This document shows positions 5,253 through 13,307 of a stretch of 21,754 nt of DNA, in pieces. A model generated the notes under the pieces. The model ran no database searches. It saw only the letters and a program-made list of their open reading frames with translations, and was not told the origin of the DNA. Every line of letters begins with the position of its first letter. Position 1 is the stretch's first letter. Source of the stretch: JAWVZB01 sp033722375 (GTDB lineage: Bacteria; Actinomycetota; Nitriliruptoria; Nitriliruptorales; Nitriliruptoraceae); contig JAWVZB010000052.1 of NCBI GenBank assembly GCA_033722375.1, positions 1 through 21,754 on the forward strand. Direction: 5' to 3'. The position numbers were made by a program, and so were the translations under genes.

Positions 5253-6924
5253 GGCGCGTGAGGGGCTTGTAACGGATCCGCTCGGGGCGCGCCGCGTCCT
5301 CACCCTTCCGCGCCACGAGGTCCTCGTGGTAGTCGCTGTAGCCGCCCGGGTACCACACCACCTCGGAGTCACCCTCGAACGCGAGGGTGTGGGTGGCGAT
5401 GCGGTCGAGGAACCACCGATCGTGGCTGATCACGACGACGCAGCCGGCGAACTCGAGGAGTGCCTCCTCGAGCGACCGCAGGGTGTCGACGTCGAGGTCG
5501 TTGGTGGGTTCGTCGAGGATCAGCAGGTTGCCGCGGTTCTGGAGCAGCTTGGCGAGATGGATGCGGTTGCGCTCCCCTCCCGAGCAGACGCCCACCTTCT
5601 TCTGCTGGTCACCGCCCTTGAAGCCGAAGGCGGCCACGTAGGCTCGCGCGTTCTGCTCGACGTCGCCGAGCTGGATCCATTCGCTGCCTCCGCTGATCTC
5701 GTCGAAGACGCTGCGGTCGGGCTGGAGGTCGGCCCGTGATTGGTCCACATAGCTGATCTCGACGGTGTCGCCGACCTTGAAACTGCCCTCGGTGGGTGTC
5801 TCCTCGCCGACGATCATCCGGACGAGGGTGGTCTTGCCGGCACCGTTGGGGCCGATGACGCCCACGATGCCGCCCGGTGGCAGGTTGAAGGTGAGATCCT
5901 CGAACAGCAGCTTGTCGCCGAAGGCCTTGGTCACCCCTTCGGCGTCCACCACCACATCCCCGAGTCGTGGGCCGTCGGGGACGGTGATGACGGGCTTGGT
6001 GATCTGCTTGGGGCGGTCCTTGTTGAGCAGGGCTTCGTAGGCGTCGACCCTCGCCTTGGCCTTCTTGCGGCGACCCTGCGGGGTGGATCGCACCCACTCG
6101 AGCTCCTCCTTGAGCTGGCGCTGACGAGCCGACTCCTCCTTCTCCTCCTGGCGGAGCCGCTGCTGCTTCTGCTCGAGCCAGCCCGAGTAGTTCCCCTCGA
6201 AGGGGTGGCCCTTGCCGCGGTCGAGCTCGAGGATCCACTCCGCGACCTCGTCGAGGAAGTAGCGATCGTGGGTGATCGCCACGACGGTGCCGGCGTACTC
6301 CTGGAGGTGGCGCTGGAGCCACGCCACGGTCTCCGCGTCCAGGTGGTTCGTCGGCTCGTCGAGCAACAGCAGGTCGGGCTTCGACAGCAGCAGCCGGCAC
6401 AGGGCCACCCGGCGCCGCTCACCGCCCGAGAGCACCGAGACGTCCGCCTCGGGGTCGGGAACGCGCAGCGCGTCCATGGCGATCTCGACCGTGCGCTCGA
6501 GGTCCCACGCGTCAGCGGCGTCGATGGCGTCCTGCACCTCGGCCATCTCGTCGTAGACCTTCTGCATCTCGTCGTCGTCGAGCGGCTCTGCGAGCTTGTT
6601 GGACAACTCGTTGAAGCGCTCCACGAGCCGGACGTGGTCGCCGAGCCCTTCGAGGATGTTGTCCCGGACGTTCTTCGACTCGTCGAGCTCCGGCTCCTGC
6701 GGGAGGTAGCCGACCGTCGCGCCCTTGGCAGGCCAGGCCTCGCCCTCGAACTCGGTCTCGATGCCGGCCATGATCCTGAGCAGCGTGGACTTGCCGGCCC
6801 CGTTGGGACCGATCACACCGATCTTGGCGCCGGGGAAGAACGACAGCCAGATGTTGGAGAGGATCTCCTTGCCGCCGGGGACCGTCTTGGTGAGGCCTTT
6901 CATGACGTAGATGTACTCAGGCAC
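5248..6924 (-). CDS. ettA: Energy-dependent translational throttle protein EttA (ABC-F ATPase)
   Basis: The 558-residue length and sequence match EttA. It has two ABC domains: ABC1 with Walker A GPNGAGKS (residues 39-46), signature LSGGERRRVAL and Walker B LLLLDEPTNHLD; ABC2 with GPNGAGKT, CSGGERNRIHLA and LLILDEPTNDLD. An arm insertion and the charged P-site-tRNA interaction linker (KQQRLRQEEKEE region, then RRKKAKARVDAYE) are present; there is no membrane domain. EttA binds the ribosomal E site and gates the first elongation step according to ATP/ADP. I chose GTG 6924 because it gives the family's N-terminus (PEYIYVMKGLTKTVPGGKEIL) and has GGAG six bases upstream; the frame is open further upstream but that part has no family likeness. 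It lies 68 bases downstream of the M23-like gene; a TAGCCT -10-like hexamer (complement of 6969-6974) may give it its own promoter. Confidence 0.97.
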   Translation of the reverse strand: MPEYIYVMKGLTKTVPGGKEILSNIWLSFFPGAKIGVIGPNGAGKSTLLRIMAGIETEFEGEAWPAKGATVGYLPQEPELDESKNVRDNILEGLGDHVRLVERFNELSNKLAEPLDDDEMQKVYDEMAEVQDAIDAADAWDLERTVEIAMDALRVPDPEADVSVLSGGERRRVALCRLLLSKPDLLLLDEPTNHLDAETVAWLQRHLQEYAGTVVAITHDRYFLDEVAEWILELDRGKGHPFEGNYSGWLEQKQQRLRQEEKEESARQRQLKEELEWVRSTPQGRRKKAKARVDAYEALLNKDRPKQITKPVITVPDGPRLGDVVVDAEGVTKAFGDKLLFEDLTFNLPPGGIVGVIGPNGAGKTTLVRMIVGEETPTEGSFKVGDTVEISYVDQSRADLQPDRSVFDEISGGSEWIQLGDVEQNARAYVAAFGFKGGDQQKKVGVCSGGERNRIHLAKLLQNRGNLLILDEPTNDLDVDTLRSLEEALLEFAGCVVVISHDRWFLDRIATHTLAFEGDSEVVWYPGGYSDYHEDLVARKGEDAARPERIRYKPLTRR

Positions 6925-6992
6925 GGGCGACTCCGAGAGGTGGAAGAAGCGAAGGAACGACGTCGTCGAGGCTACCGAGGACGGCGACACGC

Positions 6993-8276
6993 CTACCGGC
7001 GCTTGACCTCGATGTGCACGTGCCCCCAGGGTCGGCCCGACACCCCGTCCACCTGAGACCAGAAGGGGAACTTGCGCGGTCCGTCCGCGATGACGGTCAT
7101 CCCCGCCTCCACGTGGTCGCCGACGCGCACCTTGGCTCCCTCCATGTGCAGCACGCTGACGAGGAGGTGACTCGCGCCTTCGGGTCGGATGCGCATGCGG
7201 ATGTCGGGGTACTTGCCGTACAGGGCGTAGTGCGTCACCTCCACGACCGTTCCGGTCACCGGGGAGCGAACGTCCTCCCCCGGGGCTTGGACGATGTCGA
7301 TCGCGGACGCACGGGACGTGCCGCGCCCGCGGCTGGCCATGATGTGGGTCTTTGCCTCGCCGGCACGTGCCATCGGGAGCGCCACCGGGTACGCGGCCTG
7401 ATGGAACCCCGCGTAGTGGACGCGATGACTCGGCAGGCGCAGCTCGACGCCGGACGCGGTGGCGAAGGCAGGCGTCTGGTGCTGGGCCTCCCACGCCCGC
7501 TTGACCTTGTCGCGGGCCAGGAACACCACACGCTTGGCGTCAACGGGCTCGAGGACCTCGCCGTAGCGGAGGCCGAGCTCCTGGGCGGCGCGCTCGAACT
7601 CCTTCACCTCCACGTGGTCCCCGAAGGCGAAGCCGACGGCTGCCAGGGCATCGGCAGCGTCGGCGCGCCCCGCCGCCAGCACGTTCGCTACATCGCCAGG
7701 GGTGAGGTCGCCCTCGATCTTCACCCCGAGGCGCTGCGCTGCCTCCCGGATGTCGCTCGGATCCGGCGCCTCTCCCGGACCGATCGCCGCGAGCGTGAAC
7801 TGGTGCGTTGCGGCCTTCCAGGCGGCCCTGGCGAGTTCGCGAACGTCCTGCTCGCTGACAGGGTCGTCCAGTTCGACACCGAGGGTCGCGGCAGCCAGTT
7901 CGACGGTCGCTGCGTCAACGCTCCCAGGGACGGGGCGCCCCGCGGCGGCGAGCGCGATCGCGAGACCCCGGCCGCCGAGATGCCCGTCGGAGACGATGGC
8001 GGCGGTCGGAGAGTCGGCCTCGGGAGTGGCGGCGGCTTCTGGGGCCGCGGCCGCCGTCGCCCGCTGGGCACTGGCCGCAGTCGGGGCCTCGGCGGCCTTG
8101 ACGCCGTCGGGGCCGGCCTGAGCGGGCTCGCCGGCCGGGGCCTCGCCACCGGGAACCGCGACCGGAGCGGCCGCAGCCATGGCGCTCACCCCGAGCGCGA
8201 ACGCGGTTCCGAGACCCGCGAAGCTCGTGCGGATCGATCGTGCCCATCGGTGGCCCGCCCACGTCCCCTTCTGCAT
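6993..8276 (-). CDS. Secreted degenerate M23/LytM-like protein with three internal repeats
   Basis: A 427-residue protein from ATG 8276. Residues 1-38 are a signal peptide (basic start, hydrophobic core, AMAAAA end), followed by an Ala/Pro-rich linker to about 95. A middle region has three related ~24-residue units at about 127-150, 178-201 and 229-254 (pattern AA-x-x-LGV...DPV...DV..LA). The C-terminus (about 305-427) has the M23/LytM beta fold: AIDIVQAPGEDVRSPVTGTVVEV, VSVLHMEG..VRVGDHVEAGM and the terminal GHVHIEV. Canonical M23 zinc ligands are HxxxD and HxH. Here D327 and H419/H421 are kept but the first His position is Ala323, so catalysis is doubtful and a regulatory or binding role is more likely. 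It is preceded by a ~196-base leader region. Confidence is high for a secreted LytM-like protein, low for activity. Confidence 0.82.
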   Translation of the reverse strand: MQKGTWAGHRWARSIRTSFAGLGTAFALGVSAMAAAAPVAVPGGEAPAGEPAQAGPDGVKAAEAPTAASAQRATAAAAPEAAATPEADSPTAAIVSDGHLGGRGLAIALAAAGRPVPGSVDAATVELAAATLGVELDDPVSEQDVRELARAAWKAATHQFTLAAIGPGEAPDPSDIREAAQRLGVKIEGDLTPGDVANVLAAGRADAADALAAVGFAFGDHVEVKEFERAAQELGLRYGEVLEPVDAKRVVFLARDKVKRAWEAQHQTPAFATASGVELRLPSHRVHYAGFHQAAYPVALPMARAGEAKTHIMASRGRGTSRASAIDIVQAPGEDVRSPVTGTVVEVTHYALYGKYPDIRMRIRPEGASHLLVSVLHMEGAKVRVGDHVEAGMTVIADGPRKFPFWSQVDGVSGRPWGHVHIEVKRR

Positions 8277-8472
8277 ACCCCCAACCCCGTTGTTCGCTGA
8301 CTCGCTGATGGATTCTCCCTCTCTTTGCCCAACGGCCCGCCGCCCCGCGGGAGTGCCCCTGTCCGTCTGGACGTGCGCTCAGCGCGTGGTGACCATCCGT
8401 ACGGTGGTGCGGGGAACTTTCCGCGATCGCGGTTCGTTCAGCCACCCTCGCCGGAGCCGGGCCCGTCGCACG
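8277..8472 (-). other. Hairpin-rich intergenic leader upstream of the M23-like gene
   Basis: This 196-base non-coding region contains several short dyads: CCGCGATCGCGG (8421-8432), ACCA-t-CCGTACGG-TGGT (8392-8408), GCGCT-c-AGCGC in the 8375-8386 area, and GTCC-gtct-GGAC (8361-8372). On the minus strand it would be the 5' leader of the secreted protein gene. Such genes in actinobacteria are sometimes under c-di-AMP (ydaO) riboswitch control, and a GAATCC-a-TCAGC segment recalls its 3' end. However, the required GGGGTGAATC core is absent, so I do not call a riboswitch. Confidence 0.35.
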
Positions 8473-9138
8473 TCACGAGAGCATCCACTCGACCACCAGG
8501 AAGCTCAGCAGCGCGGCACCGAGGTAGAGGATCGTCAAGAGCAGCGTCGCTGGCAGCACGGTCCAGGCCGGTCGTTCGCGCAACGTCAGGAACATGTCGT
8601 AGGACGCGACCGACAGCAGCACCTCCGCCGGAACGATGTACAGCGCCACCGCCCCGACCGTGGTCACGTTGATGGCCCGCCAGGCGGGGATCAGGTGGAA
8701 CGTGGCCTCGGCTGCGACATAGACGACCGCCCCGACCAGCCCGGCCGTGACCGCACCACGGGCGCGCCCCCCGCGTTCCTCCGCGGCCATCCCTGCTGCC
8801 ACCACGACGACCGTGGGGATCAGCCACAAGCCGACCATGTACCCGGTGACGGGGCCGATGTCGGGGAAGCCGTCGCGCGGGAAGGTCAGCGTCCCGAACT
8901 CGACGAGGAACCAGTCGGGAAGCACCTGCCAGACCGACAGCACCGCCCCGAACCCCCAGAGTCGCAGCAGCCACGAGCGCCCCCGGGCACGAGCCAGGAC
9001 CGGGAGCGCCAGCCAGTACAGACCCACCAGCACGGCGATGCGCCAGCCCGGGCTCCCCGGTCCGACGAGCAGCACCGCGAGCGCCAGCGCCAGGTAGCCC
9101 GCATGGAAGGCGACGAGGTCACGCTCGGCCGGCGACAT
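8473..9138 (-). CDS. Unidentified polytopic membrane protein
   Basis: A 221-residue protein from ATG 9138, chosen because GGAGG is correctly spaced upstream (complement of about 9144-9151). The frame is open to 9384, but that extension reads through the divergent gene's promoter and coding start. About six or seven hydrophobic helices are visible, separated by short loops, with a conserved-looking FPRDGFPDIGPVTGYMVGLW segment and a late ALYIVPAEVLLSVASYDMF helix. There is no signal peptide and there are no enzymatic motifs I recognise. It is divergent from an MFS-fused spermidine-synthase-like gene and co-directional with the M23-like gene. I do not recognise the family and assign no function. 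Confidence 0.8.
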   Translation of the reverse strand: MSPAERDLVAFHAGYLALALAVLLVGPGSPGWRIAVLVGLYWLALPVLARARGRSWLLRLWGFGAVLSVWQVLPDWFLVEFGTLTFPRDGFPDIGPVTGYMVGLWLIPTVVVVAAGMAAEERGGRARGAVTAGLVGAVVYVAAEATFHLIPAWRAINVTTVGAVALYIVPAEVLLSVASYDMFLTLRERPAWTVLPATLLLTILYLGAALLSFLVVEWMLS

Positions 9139-9235
9139 CCGCTCCCTCCTCATCGACCCGACGGCGACTGGGGCCGCGGGCCCTGTTGTACACGGCGACC
9201 GGCACCGGACCCCAACGCCGTACCCTCCGCGCCCC

Positions 9236-10705
9236 ATGCCGACCGCCCTCGCCGCCACGATCGTCTTCGTCGCCTCGGCGGCGGTGCTGGTGCTCGAGAT
9301 CCTGGCGGGGCGCCTGCTCGCGCCGTACGTGGGGATCACCCTCGAGAGCTTCACGGCGATCATCGGAACGGTCCTGGCCGGCATCGCGACCGGGAACTGG
9401 CTCGGTGGGAGGCTGGCCGACCGCTACGAGCCACGGTCGTTGCTGGGACCGATGCTGGTGCTGGGCGGGGCGCTCGCGTTCCTCACGATCCCGGTGGTGG
9501 ACGGGTTGGCCGCCGGGGCACGGGTCGCAGATCCAGGGACCATCGTGCTGCTCGCCGCCAGCGGCTTCTTCGCACCGGCGATGGTGCTGAGCGGGGTCAC
9601 ACCCACGGTCGTGAAGATCCAGCTCGGATCCCTCGAGGAGACCGGCCGCGTCGTGGGCCGGCTGTCCGCCATCGCCACCGCGGGGGCGATCGCCGGAACG
9701 TTCGTCACCGGGTTCGTACTGGTGGCCGCGTTCCCCACCCGGGCGACGATCCGGCTGCTGGCCGCGGGGCTGGCGCTCGGCGGTGTGCTCCTGTGGCTGC
9801 GGCTGCGCCGGTGGCGGGAGCTCACGGTCGGGGGCCTCGTCGCCGTCCTCGTTGCGGGTGGGCTCTCGTTCGCCGCGGCTGACCCGTGCCAGTACGAGTC
9901 CGCCTACTTCTGCGCCCGCGTGGTCACCGATCCGGACCGCGCATCGGGGCGAACGTTGTGGCTCGACACCGTGCGGCACAGCTACGTCGACCTCGAGGAT
10001 CCGACCCACCTCGGCTTCACCTACTCACAGACCATGAGCGACGTGCTGGCAACCGTCGCCCCACCCGGCGCCCCGCTCGACGTCGTCCACGTCGGAGGGG
10101 GCGGCTTCACCCTCCCCCGCTACCTGCGGGCCACCCGGCCGGGGTCGGATCACATCGTCCTCGAGCTGGACCCCCTGCTCGTGGAGATCGGTCAGGACCA
10201 ACTCGGGCTGGAGCTACGCGACGACATCGAGGTGCGGACCGGCGACGCGCGGCTGACCCTCCGCGATGTTCCCGACGGCAGCGCCGACGTCGTGGTGGGC
10301 GACGCGTTCGGTGGCGTCGCCGTGCCGTGGCATCTCACCACCCAGGAGTTCCTGTGGGAGGTCCGGCGGGTCCTCACCAGCGGCGGGGTCTACGTCATGA
10401 ACCTCATCGACCACGAACCGCTCGCCTTCGCGCGAGCCGAGGTGGCGACGTTGCGGACGGTCTTCGAGCACGTTGCCGTCCTCGCCCCGCCAGCCCGGCT
10501 CCGCGGGGAGGAGGGCGGGAACTTCGTGATCGTGGCGTCGGACGGCGAACTGGACGTCGCGGCCATGCTCGCCCGCAACGAGGCACGAGGCGACGACGAG
10601 GCGGCACTCGTCGACGAGGAGCTGGAGGCCTTCGTGGACGGGGCGCAGGTCCTGACCGACGAGCACGCCCCGGTCGATCAGCTGCTGACGCCCTACGGCC
10701 CCTGA
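9236..10705 (+). CDS. MFS-fused spermidine-synthase-like protein
   Basis: A 489-residue protein from ATG 9236. The first ~220 residues form about seven membrane helices with the MFS-like motif GNWLGGRLADRYEPR. The C-terminal half (about 275-450) is a Rossmann methyltransferase-like domain of the spermidine/spermine synthase fold: VVHVGGGGFTLPRYL, then an acidic residue after the second strand (VLELDPLL), DARLTLRD, and VVVGDAFGG. In true polyamine synthases the last acidic site binds the aminopropyl donor; here the family is known only as fused MFS/spermidine synthase, and the substrate is unproven. There is no speD or other polyamine gene nearby. No Shine-Dalgarno is present; TACCCT at 9221-9226 lies ten bases before the ATG, suggesting a leaderless or near-leaderless mRNA. 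Confidence 0.88.
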   Translation: MPTALAATIVFVASAAVLVLEILAGRLLAPYVGITLESFTAIIGTVLAGIATGNWLGGRLADRYEPRSLLGPMLVLGGALAFLTIPVVDGLAAGARVADPGTIVLLAASGFFAPAMVLSGVTPTVVKIQLGSLEETGRVVGRLSAIATAGAIAGTFVTGFVLVAAFPTRATIRLLAAGLALGGVLLWLRLRRWRELTVGGLVAVLVAGGLSFAAADPCQYESAYFCARVVTDPDRASGRTLWLDTVRHSYVDLEDPTHLGFTYSQTMSDVLATVAPPGAPLDVVHVGGGGFTLPRYLRATRPGSDHIVLELDPLLVEIGQDQLGLELRDDIEVRTGDARLTLRDVPDGSADVVVGDAFGGVAVPWHLTTQEFLWEVRRVLTSGGVYVMNLIDHEPLAFARAEVATLRTVFEHVAVLAPPARLRGEEGGNFVIVASDGELDVAAMLARNEARGDDEAALVDEELEAFVDGAQVLTDEHAPVDQLLTPYGP

Positions 10706-10713
10706 CACCCGGC

Positions 10714-10732
10714 TCGTGCGGAGAACGCACGA
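10714..10732. terminator. Hairpin after the spermidine-synthase-like gene
   Basis: TCGTGCG (10714-10720), loop GAGAA, CGCACGA (10726-10732): a perfect seven-pair stem starting nine bases after the stop codon. No T-tract follows, so it is at best a U-less terminator or an mRNA-stabilising hairpin. Confidence 0.4.
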
Positions 10733-10759
10733 CGAGGAGTGGCCGGGCACGCAACACGC

Positions 10760-10773
10760 CGAACGGGCGTTCG
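10760..10773. promoter_or_regulatory. LexA-type SOS box (CGAAC-GGGC-GTTCG)
   Basis: The 14 bases form a perfect palindrome apart from the GGGC centre's inner pair and fit the Gram-positive/actinobacterial LexA consensus CGAAC-RNRY-GTTCG at every defined position. A further GGCGTTC-N8-GAACGCC dyad (10766-10787) shares its right half. It lies about 90 bases upstream of the preferred VanW start. The site is intergenic, which supports function; LexA binding is inferred. Confidence 0.6.
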
Positions 10774-10862
10774 AATGAGTGAACGCCGTGCAACCCGAGA
10801 CGCGAGCCGGGCGTCCGAGACGGCGACACGCCCCTCCACCTTCCTCCCACGGAGCATCCTCG

Positions 10863-12818
10863 TTGACCCGTTCACGTACCCGCCCCATCACGAGCGACGT
10901 CCGCGTCCAGCGGCGCGGCCCACGGCCGCCGCGCTGGCTCGGCGTCCTCCTCCTCGGCCTGGCCGTGGCAGCCGTCGGCGTCGCCACGCTGCTGCTGTCC
11001 CACACCGGTGTGCTGCGCGGCGTGACCGTCGCCGGGATCGACGCCTCCGGCATGTCCCGTACCGAGCTGGTGTCAGCGCTCGAACCGGTCGTGGCGGACG
11101 CAACGGTGGACCCGGTCCACTTCCAGCACGATGAGGTCACCCTGGACGTGCTCCCGGCCGACACGGGCTTCGGCCCGTCGGTCTCCTCGACCGCCGACGC
11201 CGCCTGGGCGGTCGGACGGGACGGCCACCTCGGGGCGCGCCTCTGGGACCACGTCGCGAGCCTGTGGCGGGGCGTCGACATCCCCATCCAGGGCGAGATC
11301 GACGCGGTCGCGCTGGAGGCGACCGTCGACGAGCTCGAGTCGGCCGTCGCGATCGAGGCCTTCCCCGGCGACATCTCCGCCGATCCCGAGACGCTGGCCG
11401 TAACGGTCGAGGCACCCGCCGAGGGGTTCGCGGTCGACCGCGGGGCGCTCGAGGGCGATCTCACCGCCGCGCTCCGCACCCCTGGCGTCGAGTCGCTCGA
11501 GATCCCCGGCACCTACCTCCTGCCCACCACCACGATCGCGGACGTCGAGGCGGTCGCGGCGCAGGCCCGCCGCGCGCTGACCGAGCCGTTCGAAGCATCC
11601 ATCCCCGCCGTGGACCAGGTGGTGGTCCTGCAGCCGCGCGACCTCGCCCCCCTGCTGACGGGCACGCTGGTGGCGGACGAACTCGTGCTGTCGGTGGACG
11701 AGCAACTCGTCACCGCCGCGTTCGGTGAGCGTGTCGACCTGTTCGACGTCGCGCCCCGCGATGCCACCTGGGACCTGCCCCGGGCGCCGGCAGCGAACCT
11801 CGACACCAAGGGTGACGTGACGTGGAGCCCCGTCGACGTCGAGGCGAGCGTGGTCCCGTCACGGCCTGGCCGGGCGTTCGACGCCACGGCGATCGCGACC
11901 CAGATGGCAGACGCCTTCGCCGACGGCGAGCACGAGGCGAGCTTCGACCTGCCGATGGTCGAGCCGGAGTTCACGACCGCCGACGCCCGTGCCTACGGCC
12001 TGAGCGAACTACTGGGCACCTTCACCACCCACCACGCCCCGAACCAGCCTCGGGTGACCAACATCCAGCACTTGGCAGACGTGATCGACGGCACCAGGGT
12101 CGGGCCGGGCGAGCAGTTCTCGGTCAACCAGCTGTCGGGTGAGCGGACCTGCGACAAGGGCTACGTCGAGGACGCCATGATCCTGAACCACAAGCTCGTC
12201 GACGTCTGCGGCGGCGGGGTGTCGCAGTTCGGCACCACCATGCTGAACGCCGCCTTCTTCGCTGGGCTGCCGATCGACCAGCACAAGGCCCACAGCCACT
12301 ACATCGGCCGCTACCCGAAGGGCCGCGAGGCGACACTCAACTACCCCTCCCCCGACATCGACGTGCGATGGACCAACGACACCGGCAACGGGATCTTCAT
12401 CCGAACCTCGTACACCGACACGTCGATCACGGTGTCGATCTACGGCACCTCCGAGGTCAGCGAGGTGTCTGCCCGTCACAGCGCCCCGTTCCGGTACCGC
12501 GACGCCCCGACGGAGTACGTCGAGGATCCGGCGCTCGAGCCCGGCGAGGAGCGCGTGGTCGAGTCCGGCATCGACGGCTTCGACATCGAGGTGACGAGGA
12601 CGATCCGCCGAGCCGGCGGTCAGGTCGAGAGCGAGGACTTCTTCACCCGCTACGTCGCGATCCCCGAGATCGTGCACCGCAACTCCGCGGAGCCGGAGCC
12701 CGAACCGGAGCCGTCACCGTCGCCGTCACCGAAGAAGACGAAGGACGCGGACGACGAGGGTGACTCCTCGCCCGAGCAGGACGACGAGGCGACACCCTCG
12801 CCCTCGCCTTCTGGGTGA
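10863..12818 (+). CDS. VanW-family membrane-anchored wall protein
   Basis: From TTG 10863 the protein has 651 residues. A basic N-terminus and one helix (about residues 24-46, WLGVLLLGLAVAAVG region) are followed by two repeated extracytoplasmic regions resembling the putative peptidoglycan-binding domain often paired with VanW (about 55-370). The VanW domain follows (about 393-526), with GPGEQFSVN, GYVEDAMI, CGGGVSQFGTTMLNAAF and GREATLNYP. The last ~45 residues are a PEPEPEPSPSPSP-type charged tail. VanW is known from glycopeptide-resistance clusters but its biochemical role is undefined. TTG 10863 has GGAG six bases upstream. An in-frame GTG at 10779 would add 28 residues, but those codons have low third-position GC and abut the SOS-like box. 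The start is uncertain; the family is firm. Confidence 0.92.
   Translation: MTRSRTRPITSDVRVQRRGPRPPRWLGVLLLGLAVAAVGVATLLLSHTGVLRGVTVAGIDASGMSRTELVSALEPVVADATVDPVHFQHDEVTLDVLPADTGFGPSVSSTADAAWAVGRDGHLGARLWDHVASLWRGVDIPIQGEIDAVALEATVDELESAVAIEAFPGDISADPETLAVTVEAPAEGFAVDRGALEGDLTAALRTPGVESLEIPGTYLLPTTTIADVEAVAAQARRALTEPFEASIPAVDQVVVLQPRDLAPLLTGTLVADELVLSVDEQLVTAAFGERVDLFDVAPRDATWDLPRAPAANLDTKGDVTWSPVDVEASVVPSRPGRAFDATAIATQMADAFADGEHEASFDLPMVEPEFTTADARAYGLSELLGTFTTHHAPNQPRVTNIQHLADVIDGTRVGPGEQFSVNQLSGERTCDKGYVEDAMILNHKLVDVCGGGVSQFGTTMLNAAFFAGLPIDQHKAHSHYIGRYPKGREATLNYPSPDIDVRWTNDTGNGIFIRTSYTDTSITVSIYGTSEVSEVSARHSAPFRYRDAPTEYVEDPALEPGEERVVESGIDGFDIEVTRTIRRAGGQVESEDFFTRYVAIPEIVHRNSAEPEPEPEPSPSPSPKKTKDADDEGDSSPEQDDEATPSPSPSG
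12684..12735 (+). repeat. Low-complexity PEP/PSP-coding repeat at the end of the VanW gene
   Basis: Short repeats of gagccg/gaaccg then tcaccg/tcgccg encode alternating Pro-Glu followed by Ser-Pro residues, a flexible linker-like tail. Confidence 0.6.
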
Positions 12819-12866
12819 CCCCGCGGGTGGTCGATAGCCTCGGCGGCCACTGTTCGAAGGATCCCG

Positions 12867-13307
12867 ATGCTGGCTCGACGCCTCGCCGCTGCCTCCGCCG
12901 CGCTCGCGGTGCTGGTCACGGCATGCGGGGACGGCGAGGCCCCGACGGGTGAGTCGTCCCCCTCTCCGTCGGCGACGGTGACGCCGGCCGGTCCCACCGC
13001 CCCCGGAACGACCGCGAGCCCGTCTCCCTCCGACACGCAACGGGACGTCACGGCCTCCATCGTCGTGTCGGGCGGCCAGGTCCAAGGTGGCGTCCCGAAG
13101 ATCGAAGTGGCGGCCGGCGACGAGGTCCGCCTGGAGATCACCTCCGACAAGGCCGACGAGATCCACGTCCACGGCTACGACGTCTTCGCCGACGTCGGGG
13201 CGGGCGAGACCGTGACGGTCGAGTTCACCGCCGACATCACCGGTCAGTTCGAGATCGAGTTCGAAGGGAGCCACCGCAAGCTCGCCGACCTGGTCGTCGG
13301 GGGATGA
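12867..13307 (+). CDS. Cupredoxin-domain lipoprotein
   Basis: A 146-residue protein from ATG 12867, with AGGA five bases upstream. The signal peptide ends in a lipobox V17-T-A-C20, so Cys20 should be lipidated and the protein held on the outer face of the membrane. A Ser/Pro/Thr-rich linker (about 28-60) leads to a cupredoxin-like beta sandwich (about 62-146) with VAAGDEVRLEITSDKADEIHVHGYD and a GQFEIEFEGSH strand. Classical blue-copper ligands are His-Cys-His-Met. Here His residues occur in HVHGYD and in GSH, but there is no Cys in the usual place, so type-1 copper is unlikely. TAGCCT at 12835-12840 could be its -10. It overlaps the next gene by 4 bases (ATGA), so the two are probably co-translated. 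Confidence 0.9.
   Translation: MLARRLAAASAALAVLVTACGDGEAPTGESSPSPSATVTPAGPTAPGTTASPSPSDTQRDVTASIVVSGGQVQGGVPKIEVAAGDEVRLEITSDKADEIHVHGYDVFADVGAGETVTVEFTADITGQFEIEFEGSHRKLADLVVGG

Noticed and set aside
5740..7056. 438-codon plus-strand frame opposite ettA
   Set aside because: Antisense of clear ABC-F motifs; no domain of its own.
6925..7494. N-terminal extension of ettA up to 7494
   Set aside because: It overlaps the M23-like gene out of frame and carries no ABC-F similarity; GTG 6924 gives the family start and has a Shine-Dalgarno.
8277..8472. ydaO (c-di-AMP) riboswitch upstream of the secreted protein gene
   Set aside because: A GAATCC/TCAGC segment is suggestive, but the invariant GGGGTGAATC and GGGGGAACC parts are missing.
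9139..9384. N-terminal extension of the minus-strand membrane protein to 9384
   Set aside because: It would run through the divergent promoter and start of the spermidine-synthase-like gene; GGAGG supports ATG 9138.
10775..11134. ATG 10775 as start of a separate plus-strand gene
   Set aside because: The frame gives an Arg/Pro-rich translation overlapping VanW out of frame; no Shine-Dalgarno at a good distance.
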